Positions 31,076 to 40,405 of a stretch of 64,000 nt of DNA are shown one piece after another. The notes under the pieces were generated by a model. It was given only the letters and a program-made list of their open reading frames with translations, did not search any database and had not been told where the DNA came from. Both the position numbers and the translations under genes were made by a program. Source of the DNA: Trichomonas vaginalis G3 (Eukaryota; Parabasalia; Trichomonadida; Trichomonadidae); NCBI RefSeq assembly GCF_026262505.1, contig NC_067205.1, forward strand, positions 21,981,585 through 22,045,584, written 5' to 3'. Numbering within the stretch: the first letter of the stretch is position 1; each line of letters begins with the position of its first letter.

Positions 31076-33329
31076 ATGATTAAACAACAGCAACCACAGA
31101 CCATTACATACGCCACATATGCATATAATTCAAAGACGGCAGAACAAACGCAAAGGTTGAAATATGGAGATTTGGAGATAGTATTGAAAAATGACCATTT
31201 TGAATTCGTTTGCAAAGGTGGTGCGGTGATATCAAATATAAAAGAAATTTTATTTATGAATTCAAAAATTAAAGGTATAACGGATGATATAACATCAATT
31301 CCACCAGAAGAACAGAGATATTACGCATTAAATGCATTTCCTAAAGTTTTGAAGATTGGAAGATTTAATTTAAATGAGGAATTCATAAAAGGTTTCCTAA
31401 ATGACATAATGAAGAAGGCAGATAAACATATGTTAACGATGAGTTAGCATATGTGGCTAGTGCGTTAGTGAAGAAGGCAGATAAGGAATATGTGGATGAA
31501 AAAGATAATGAAATTAAATAGAAAGGGTTGAATGGTATCATGAACGGACATCAAAGATTTTAAAAACTAAAGCTGATACAGGATGGGTTTCAGGATGTTT
31601 AGACCTTAAAGCAGATAAAACTTATGTTAACGATGAGTTAAATAAGAAGGCAGATAAGGAATACGTTGATACTGAGTTAGCAAAGAAAGCTGATATATCA
31701 TTTGTTAATGAAGAAATAAAACAATCGGAGGTCTATTTTACCCCACCATTTTTAAATTTTATGAAATCATCAGATAAAACATTTGAAGATATTGAATGGT
31801 TATGTTTCGATGGAGTGACCATGTATTTATTTTATACAGGCGGAGTGCTTTATTATTTTAAAACAAATGATTTTAAAAACTATGAATCATTTACTCCATC
31901 CGTTTTGAATCCTGATACACGAGAGCCAATCATTAATCCAAGAATTTTTTATGTTGAATATAATAACGGCAAATTTATGGGAATGATAACGGTTGGAGAT
32001 GATTTTTGCCCTTGTTATTCATTCGATTGTATCCAATGGTTCAAATGTAATTTAAATCAAGATGTTAAATTTAAATATCCAAATAATCCTATTAGATGTG
32101 TTAATAATAAATGGGTACTAATTTATGAAGTCAATCAAATTTTCATTAGTGAGGATGGGATAAATTATTATATGTTTAGTATGATGTCATCAGATTTGAA
32201 AATTGATTATACAAGTAAATGGTATTACATTAACAACATGTGTTTTATCCTACAAAATGATAAAATTTATAGATCATATTCAATACCATTTGGTCGTTTT
32301 GAACAAATTTTTCAAGCTGATGGAGACATTGAAGCTTTATGTTATGCTTCAAATGTTTGTGTTCTTGTTTCAGGTAGTATGTTGTATTCATATCCTGTAA
32401 GTTATAACAGACATATTTATTTATCACAAGATTTTTCACAGGATCCAGAGAAAACACCAAATTGGGAATTGGTTTATTCATTCACTCCAAAATTTACTCG
32501 AAATTATAGATTTACAAATTTGTTTTATATTGATGGGTATTTCATTGCTTTTGGATGTGGTGATTTAGTAAATATCAGTAGTGATGGAAAAAATTGGTCT
32601 GAAATCACAAAATTTCAAGATGTTAAAAAAGCAATTTTCAAAAATAATATGTTAATATTGATGACAATACCAATTTTAACTTCTTACACGATTTCAATAT
32701 TATATAATAAATTCAATATTCATAATGGATTAAATAAGAAAGCCGATAAGGAATGGGTTAATACTGAGTTAAAGAAGAAAGCAGATAAGGAATGGGTTAA
32801 TACTGAGTTAAAGAAGAAAGCAGATAAGGAATGGGTTAATACTGAGTTAAAGAAGAAAGCAGATAAGGAATGGGTTAATACTGAGTTAAATACAATGTTT
32901 GAAATGATTTACCCCATTGGTTCAATATATACATCAATGAATTCAACAAATCCATCAACATTATTTGGATTTGGTACATGGCAGCAGATAACCGATCGTT
33001 TTTTATATTGTACAAACTCATCAAAACAAACCGGTGGAAGTAAAACAATTACGGGTGAAAATTTACCTGCTCATAGTCATTACGTTAATTTAAACACAAC
33101 CGAAGCAGGATGGCATAAGCATAGATATTGGGATTGGTCAGGAATGACAAAAGGTAAAGGATATGATGTTAAAGATGACGTTAAATTTGCTATTAATTGT
33201 TACTGGAACGATACACAGGGTTCAGGTAATCATACACATAATGTTTCAGGATATACACAAACGACGGGACAGAGTAAAGATTACATGCCGCCTTATATGA
33301 CAGTTTATGCATGGTTTCGCACGGATTGA
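31076..33329 (+). pseudogene. Polinton fibre-like gene region with phage-collar-like tip, broken
   Basis: The region has a modular fibre plan. First is an N-terminal part of about 120 residues, then scattered KKADK repeats. Next is a domain of some 320 residues with Asp-box-like turns (ISEDGINY, SSDGKNW) that suggest a beta-propeller. Four exact 14-residue repeats with KKADKEWVNTEL follow (about 32,737-32,890). Last is a tip of 140 residues with YPIGSIYTSMNSTNPSTLFG, AHSHY, HTHNVSG and YMPPYMTVYAWFR (32,897-33,329). That tip is typical of phage tail-collar and baseplate proteins, whose paired histidines bind metal. A host-attachment fibre is the likely role. The region is broken, with a few breaks in its first half; the last 522 codons are open. 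Confidence 0.7.
32737..32890 (+). repeat. Four 42-bp coding repeats in the fibre gene
   Basis: The 42-base unit encodes KKADKEWVNTELKK-type heptads and is repeated almost perfectly four times. It probably forms a trimeric stalk whose length can vary by unequal exchange. Confidence 0.85.
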
Positions 33330-33400
33330 AAGTCCTGAGCTCCAATTCAGCATACCTCATTAATGAAATTACAGAATTTTTGAATAAATGAGGGGGGGGG

Positions 33401-34008
33401 TCACCATGTGTCACCAGGTCATTTAACTTCTTTAAAAAATGAGACGACATGACATTGTGTCAACAACACGAGAGGAAGGCAATAATGACTTATTTTTGAA
33501 GAACTGAAGGTGTCACCAGGTCACCATGTGTCACCAGGTCATTTAACTTCTTTTAAAAAATGAGACAACATGACATTTAGACAACAACACAGGAGGAAGG
33601 CAATAATGACTTATTTTTGAAGAACTGAAGGTGTCACCAGGTTGTCATGTTGACGACATGACATTGTGTCAACAACACGAGAGGAAGGCAATAATGACTT
33701 ATTTTTGAAGAACTGAAGGTGTCACCAGGTCACCATGTGTCACCAGGTCATTTAACTTCTTTTAAAAAATGAGACAACATGACATTTAGACAACAACACA
33801 GGAGGAAGGTAGTTATGACTTATTTTTGAAGAACTGAAGGTGTCACCAGGTTGTCATGTTGACGACATGACATTGTGTCAACAACACGAGAGGAAGGCAA
33901 TAATGACTTATTTTTGAAGAACTGAAGGTGTCACCAGGTCACCATGTGTCACCAGGTCATTTAACTTCTTTTAAAAAATGAGACAACATGACATTTAGAC
34001 AACAGTGA
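33401..34008. repeat. Repeat array A (GTCACC-rich), left of primase-helicase
   Basis: The array consists of tandem and higher-order copies of a unit with GTCACCAGGTCACCATG, a CATTTAACTTCTTTTAAAAA part and AACAACACAGGAGGAAGG, about 90 to 120 bases each. It begins after a run of nine G at 33,392. Array B on the far side of the primase-helicase is built from the same unit in reverse. There is no coding potential. Confidence 0.9.
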
Positions 34009-34077
34009 CGGAAATATGATGCAGCCCAAAAATAAGGTTAGTTTTAAAATTATTTTTATTTTTTTATTCCTATATAA

Positions 34078-36388
34078 ATGACAGCAACAAACAACAACAA
34101 CAACTTTATCGTTTCTGATGAAAAAGTTATTGATTCATTAGTTGAGGAATTAGTTGTGGCAGAAACTAAAACCCTCAACGAAAGAATTGGTGAAAACAGG
34201 ATTGATTTACATAACTACCTCAAACATGATGGAGGAAGAGGAAGGAAAACTGGTACAGCTTTATTAGTAAATAAAATTTCAAATTTAACGATTATAGATG
34301 TTGATATCAATAAATCATACAATGATGAACTTAAAGAAACAGTTGGAAAAGACATTTTATCAAAACTTTCGGATAAAGATGTTATCGTTAAAACTGCTTC
34401 AGGAGGTCTTCACATTTATTGCAACACTAATTTCTTCTATTCAACCTCGAACAGAATGATTAAATGTTATTCCTGCAATGATTATGATATCGATATAATG
34501 ACTTCTATGGATGATTCAAAGCGTTCATTAGTGGTTATGGCTGATTCAAGAGTTCGAAAGAATGCATCAGAACCAATCAATACATACTCATTCATTCGTG
34601 GAAGTTATGATTCAACATTAACTAGAACAGTGAATGATATATTAAATGATTTGAATATTAAGGTAAGAGTTGAACAGAAGAACGAAGAAATAAAGAGTAT
34701 AATGAATGAAAACAAAGATGTAAACATTGACGATAAACTTGCCCAGAGCATAGTTGATGGCATCTGTGATTTTGAAGTACATAATGATGGTGGAAACATG
34801 AATTTAGAAAAAGAAGTTACATTATTCACACTGTTTCAAGCTATTAATTCGTTACCTAATCATTTAATTAATGAAGCCTACGATAACGTTTATAACTTCT
34901 GCAGTTTAACAGAAAATGCAAAAAGTAATTTTGAAAAAGCACGTGATAGATATGCATATTTAATGACTTCTCCATTTGTTTTGGTAAAGATTCTAAAACT
35001 TTATCAAAAGGAATATTATGATGAATATGTTTTGCCTTTATTACGTAAGCCAAAAATAACATTTGATATAAAACTTGATGACTCGTTTTTGATAACAGAT
35101 ATTAGACGCAAGGCTGAAAATCATCAGTATAAAAACAGTTCTGAAGTAATTGAGGATTTATCACGTGTAATCCGTTTTGTAGATTGTGGAAACAAATATT
35201 TCATTCAAAAGGACTATAATATCCACGACAAAATGAATCAAATATCATTTGTTCTTCAGTCAAACATGAAAGAGTCACTCAAAATGATTAAATTATTTAA
35301 TGAAGAAGGTAAAACAATAACAGCATGGGACGTACTACTAAATCAATTGTCTTCATTAACAGTTAAGGGTGTTTGCTTTAAATCTGATTCCCCAGATGTT
35401 TTCTCAACGTTTCAAGGTTATAAATACAACATTCTTGAAAAGCTTGATTACTCAAAAATTGAGATGTTTATGGATTTCATTAAAGAAGCCATTTGTGATA
35501 ATAACGATGAAGTGTATAAATACCTTCTCGGCTGGATTGCATCAATGATTCAACATCCTGGAATCAAGAATGAAACAGCAATTATTTTGAAAGGACTTCA
35601 GGGAACAGGTAAAAACAGATTTACAGACATTATTTCTGAACTTCTCGCTGGTTATTCATGCAAAAACATTACGAAATAAGTGAGCTAACGGGTAATTTCA
35701 ACTCAGTAGTTGAAATAAAATGTTTCTTGTACTTAATGAACTCAAGAATGTAGGTGAAGACAGACTCGCAAACTTCAACGCTTTGAAATCAATTATTACG
35801 GATAATGAGATTAGAATTAATGAAAAGAATCAACCCAGAAGAACTGCTCAGAATGTTGCAAACTTCATTTTCGTAACTAATAACGTCTACCCTGTCAAAA
35901 TTGAAGTTGGAGACAGAAGATATGTAGTTTTAAGAGTTAATGGTAAATTCAAGGGTCAATTTGATTACTTCAAGAATTTAATGGATTCATGCACAAAGGA
36001 ATTTTATGATAACCTTTTAACATATTTTATGCAATATGACCTTTCATCATTTAATGTACGAATCATTCCGATGACTGAAGCCAAACAAGATTTAATTGAA
36101 TTATCAACAAATCCTTTAGATGTATGGATAAATACACATTATGATGAATTGAATGCAGGTATGACATGTAAAAATGCTCTATTCTGCAAACCATCAGACA
36201 TGAAAGACAAAAACTTTCAAATGAGCATTAAGGATAAATGTGATAGGAAACAGATAAGAATAGATGGTAAACAAACATGGTGTTATGTTTTGAAAGAAGA
36301 AATGAAAGGATTATATAAACAGGTTGAACCAAACGATAATGATGAATCATTTACTGACGATGAAATACCTGTAAATGATGCTTTATAA
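34078..36388 (+). pseudogene. Polinton primase-helicase gene region (archaeo-eukaryotic primase plus SF3 helicase), broken
   Basis: The N-terminal part shows primase-polymerase motifs: TIIDVDIN (residues 71-78), whose acidic pair would bind metal, and ASGGLHIYC (108-115), the sGxxH motif. A cysteine pair, CYSCND, follows. The C-terminal part shows the SF3 Walker A LQGTGKNRF and later the FIFVTNN and GDRRYVV blocks typical of D5-like helicases. The whole would prime and unwind during element replication. Array A lies just upstream and array B just downstream, both made of GGTGAC iterons. The region is broken, with one or two breaks. Confidence 0.75.
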
Positions 36389-36404
36389 AGTATGATTGGA
36401 ATTT

Positions 36405-37482
36405 ATTTTTGCCTTCCTCTCGTGTTGTTGTCAAAATGTCATGTTGTCTCATTTTTTAAAAGAAGTTAAATAACCTGGTGACACATGGTGACCTGGTGAC
36501 ACCTTCAGTTCTTCAAAAATAATTCATAACTGCCTTCCTCCTGTGTTGTTGTCAAAATGTCATGTTGTCTCATTTTTTAAAAGAAGTTAAATGACCTGGT
36601 GACACATGGTGACCTGGTGACACCCTCTGTTCTTCAAAAATAAGTCATTATTGAATAACCCGTGTTGTTGTCAAAATGTCATGAGTTAAATTACCTGGTG
36701 ACCTGGTGACACCTTCAGTTCTTCAAAAATAATTCATAACTGCCTTCCTCCTGTGTTGTTGTCAAAATGTCATGTTGTCTCATTTTTTAAAAGAAGTTAA
36801 ATGACCTGGTGACACCCTCTGTTCTTCAAAAATAAGTCATTATTGAATAACCCGTGTTGTTGTCAAAATGTCATGAGTTAAATTACCTGGTGACCTGGTG
36901 ACACCTTCAGTTCTTCAAAAATAATTCATAACTGCCTTCCTCCTGTGTTGTTGTCAAAATGTCATGTTGTCTCATTTTTTAAAAGAAGTTAAATGACCTG
37001 GTGACACATGGTGACCTGGTGACACCCTCTGTTCTTCAAAAATAAGTCATTATTGAATAACCCGTGTTGTTGTCAAAATGTCATGAGTTAAATTACCTGG
37101 TGACCTGGTGACACCTTCAGTTCTTCAAAAATAATTCATAACTGCCTTCCTCCTGTGTTGTTGTCAAAATGTCATGTTGTCTCATTTTTTAAAAGAAGTT
37201 AAATGACCTGGTGACACATGGTGACCTGGTGACACCCTCTGTTCTTCAAAAATAAGTCATTATTGAATAACCCGTGTTGTTGTCAAAATGTCATGAGTTA
37301 AATTACCTGGTGACCTGGTGACACCTTCAGTTCTTCAAAAATAATTCATAACTGCCTTCCTCCTGTGTTGTTGTCAAAATGTCATGTTGTCTCATTTTTT
37401 AAAAGAAGTTAAATGACCTGGTGACACATGGTGACCTGGTGACACCCTCTGTTCTTCAAAAATAAGTCATTATTGAATAACC
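36405..37482. repeat. Repeat array B (GGTGAC-rich), right of primase-helicase
   Basis: The array is the inverse of array A. The landmark TGCCTTCCTC recurs at 36,531, 36,741, 36,933, 37,143 and 37,353, so the higher-order period is 210 bases with one copy shorter by 18. Each period contains several GGTGAC iterons (CCTGGTGACACATGGTGACC). The array ends right at the KilA-N gene. Confidence 0.92.
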
Positions 37483-37491
37483 TGAAAACAT

Positions 37492-38157
37492 TTACTCACA
37501 ATATTTTTGTACAAAACAACCCCAAGCTTTTAACTTCTTTTCTGCAGCTTCTAATGCTATCTTAGCGAGTTCATATTCTCTAAATTCTCTCTTTAAATTT
37601 TCTTGTTCCCATTGGTCTAGTTCGTATGGAGAATCTATATAACCATAACATAACTCACGTTCATGTTCTAATTGTTTTTCGCACATTTTTCCAACTTCTT
37701 CTTCAAACAAAGGTTTAGCATTCTCTACTGTATCTTCAAGTTCTTCTTCATCTAATTTCTCATGAACTTTCTTGTCTATGGAATCCATAATATCTTTGAC
37801 ATAAAATGCATACTTTACAGAGCACCATTCAGCAACAAAATGAACGAGGTCAGGATGTATGTAAATACCTTTGAATTCATTCATAACACCCTTTGTAAGC
37901 TCATAAAATGCTTGTTTTGAGGTCGAGCCACTTTTGGCTCGACCATATTCTTTCAACCAAAACTCAAGAATTTCCTGCATTTTAGCACTATTGAGAAATC
38001 TGTTTAAATGGTTTAACTTTCCTGCTTCTCTTGCCATCTTTGTTGCATTTATATAACCATCCTTGTCTCTACGTAAGACTTCAATACCGTTATAAGTGCC
38101 TTTTGTGAATGTTTCGCCATTAGATTTGTTAGTGAATGTTTTTGCTTCGACTGACAT
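37492..38157 (-). CDS. Polinton KilA-N domain protein
   Basis: A 221-residue protein that looks whole. Residues about 20-110 form a KilA-N domain: YNGIEVLRRDKDGYINATKMA, LNHLNRFLNS, then GIYIHPDLVHFVAEWCSVKYAFYV. KilA-N is a viral DNA-binding module found in phages, large DNA viruses and many trichomonad Mavericks. The C-terminal half is a charged helical coiled coil. It sits between array B and a short extra copy of the same repeat, so binding to those repeats is a tempting but untested idea. I use the ATG at 38,155-38,157. Confidence 0.85.
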   Translation of the reverse strand: MSVEAKTFTNKSNGETFTKGTYNGIEVLRRDKDGYINATKMAREAGKLNHLNRFLNSAKMQEILEFWLKEYGRAKSGSTSKQAFYELTKGVMNEFKGIYIHPDLVHFVAEWCSVKYAFYVKDIMDSIDKKVHEKLDEEELEDTVENAKPLFEEEVGKMCEKQLEHERELCYGYIDSPYELDQWEQENLKREFREYELAKIALEAAEKKLKAWGCFVQKYCE

Positions 38158-38204
38158 TACTGTTCTTACATACAAAATAAAAAGTTAGAAAAAATAAAAA
38201 TAAT

Positions 38205-38330
38205 TAATTATTGAATAACCCGTGATGTTGTCAAAATGTCATGTTGTCTCATTTTTTCAGAGAAGTTAAATTACCTGGTGACCTGGTGACCCCTTCAGTT
38301 CTTCAAAAATAATTAATTATTGAATAACCT
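38205..38330. repeat. Single further copy of the array B unit
   Basis: One unit with TGTTGTCAAAATGTCATG and CCTGGTGACCTGGTGACC lies upstream of the KilA-N gene in the array B orientation, so the gene is enclosed by repeats. Confidence 0.85.
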
Positions 38331-38381
38331 AAAAACATTAACGATAAAATAAGTGATAACAAATTTTTATTTTTATCATAA

Positions 38382-38546
38382 ATGAATACCCCACAAGCTC
38401 AAAATTTACCACGAATCATAACAAGGGAGGAAATGATAAAAATGATGCGAGAACTTGCTAAAAATAACAAACCACTTAAACTGAGAAAATGCGGTTATGC
38501 AGTAATGATGGAAAGAGAGATGTTGTCGAAGAGGAATAAAAATTAA
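38382..38546 (+). CDS. Polinton very small basic protein
   Basis: A 54-codon open frame, MNTPQAQNLPRIITREEMIK and on, rich in Lys, Arg and Met, with one cysteine. It is preceded by the T-rich tract and ATAAATG shared by Polinton genes, and its stop shares TTAA with the convergent neighbour. The family is unknown; it is called mainly on the start signal. Confidence 0.45.
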   Translation: MNTPQAQNLPRIITREEMIKMMRELAKNNKPLKLRKCGYAVMMEREMLSKRNKN

Positions 38547-38806
38547 ATTTGGATAGAGTTTAAAAATTCATCTTTATTAAATTCATCTCTTCCAACCAAT
38601 TTATTTATTCTATTAAATTCTTTTATTTTTGCTTCACTCAGTTTAATGATTGAACGGTAAGTTTCTAATTTTTCGATTATTTCTTTATCGTTTTCAACCT
38701 CACCACATTGCGGCTTCTTTTTGTAATAACATATTTTTGATTTAATTCTGTTTAGTTTCTTTTTATATTCATCGTCTGGACTCTTGACTGCTTTGTTGTC
38801 ACTCAT
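38543..38806 (-). CDS. Polinton small charged helical protein
   Basis: An 87-residue lysine- and glutamate-rich protein with a CYYKKKPQC segment and a helical second half. It has no recognisable domain. Its stop overlaps the stop of the preceding gene by the bases TTAA. The start has the element-typical T-rich tract (TTTTTTTATTTC) a few bases upstream. Confidence 0.5.
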   Translation of the reverse strand: MSDNKAVKSPDDEYKKKLNRIKSKICYYKKKPQCGEVENDKEIIEKLETYRSIIKLSEAKIKEFNRINKLVGRDEFNKDEFLNSIQI

Positions 38807-38825
38807 TTCTTACGAAATAAAAAAA

Positions 38826-40342
38826 TTAAATATTATTTAAATATAATGGAGTAATAAAATAAATCGGAATTTCTATTAATTTATTGTCAACTTCAACTAA
38901 TACATTGCCGTTAATATATCTAACAAATTCAGCTATTGTGTCAAATCTTCGTCTTCTTTTTGTCATTGATTTATCAGTTTTTCCATAATCGAGATGAATC
39001 AAAACTTTATCCCTTGTTTAAAATTCATGAACCCCGAATTAATTTGTTCACGTTTAACATCATTCAACCTTTCCATTTGCTTTCTAATATATTCCCATTC
39101 TTTTGAAATATCATTTTTCATTTCCACTGGTTTCATGTTAATAGTTCTATGCCATGTATTATTGTAATAATATACTAACTGCTGTATGATGGAGTCATGA
39201 TTTCCCATCCAGTATATCTGACCCGTAACCCCCTACGCATCTCTAAGAGTTCTCATTACCGCATCAACTATTTTATTATGAAACGTATATGGAGAGGATG
39301 AGAAGTAAAATTAATTTGTGGGAAATAATGAGTCATAGCTGCCTGAAATCCTTTATCACCATCACCCTGATATTATCTACTCTTTCATGATCTAGTAAGT
39401 ATTGAATAGCTCTTCTTGTTTCCTGTTCTGTTTTCCCTTTCACCGGAATGCAATATAAATATCTAGTGTTAATGTTAATGGCAAATAAATAAGTAACGTT
39501 TCCTTTTGAATATTCCAGATGATCGATTTCGTATGAAATGGATATGGTGGCGGCAAATGAAGGGCGACTAAATTTTTCCTTTAACGGTTGAATTTTCGGG
39601 TCAATTGTTTATTTAATATCTTGAAATCCTTTTTAAAATCTTTTTGCTTCTTAAATGTTTGAAATGGATATAATAAGTGAATGATGAAGGATTAACTGAA
39701 GGAGGAGGAGGTACTGTTGTTGGAGGTTTTGGTGTTGCAATGGTTTAATTTTATCTGCTTTGATTTTGGATTTCATTCCTTCCTTCATTAATTCTGGATG
39801 TATTCTATTCATTTGTTTTAAATATGCTGTATATAAAGGTTTGATATACTTCCCCACTTCGAGTTTATGTTGAAGGATGAATTCCAAAAGTTGATCTTCA
39901 TTTAAAAAGTCGGGCTGAATGTGGTTTAACTAATGAATCATAAATAAAGCTTGTGCATCATTTATGAGCTGCTGAACCTGGGTGTTTTGCACCTTTTGGT
40001 TTTTGTTCCTTTGGTTTTTGTGGCTCGGGATTATATAATTTATATAATTCATCAATATCTTCTTCTGTTAATACTTTATTTTTGAAATCTTTCAACTGTT
40101 TAAGTTGTGATTTACTTTTTCCCTTTGAATATTCATTATTTTTAATTTGTCTTTAATTTCAGAAATTATTTTTATGATATTTTCAAAATTTCATTTTTAT
40201 AATATGGATAATAATATTCCATATCATCACCCGTTATATTGTTATTATATTTTTGAAGATATGCTTTTAATTCATAATAATTAAGAAAATTTTGATTAAA
40301 TACTAAATCATCAATTAAATTTTTTAAATCTACGCTATTCAT
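38826..40342 (-). pseudogene. Polinton retroviral-type integrase gene region, heavily broken
   Basis: The open pieces carry rve-integrase signatures. The clearest is YYNNTWHRTINMKP near the end of the catalytic core, followed by a basic C-terminal segment (MTKRRRFDTIAEF). Upstream sequence on the same strand resembles the rest of the core. Polinton integrases insert the element and produce the 6-bp duplication seen at 23,953 and 45,676. The region is heavily broken, in the order of ten breaks, so this copy cannot supply its own integrase. Confidence 0.7.
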
Positions 40343-40405
40343 TTATATAAAAATAAAATCAATGTTTAAGGGTGCCCACCTCTTTGTCTCTTCTATGGCA
40401 TTTCA

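Noticed and set aside
33401-37482. Repeat arrays considered as coding
   Set aside because: Stops occur in all frames and the period is not kept in a reading frame; they are non-coding iteron-type arrays.
40366-40375. TTAAGGGTGC inside the Polinton as a third MITE end
   Set aside because: Only ten bases match the MITE terminus and no partner end or internal similarity follows.
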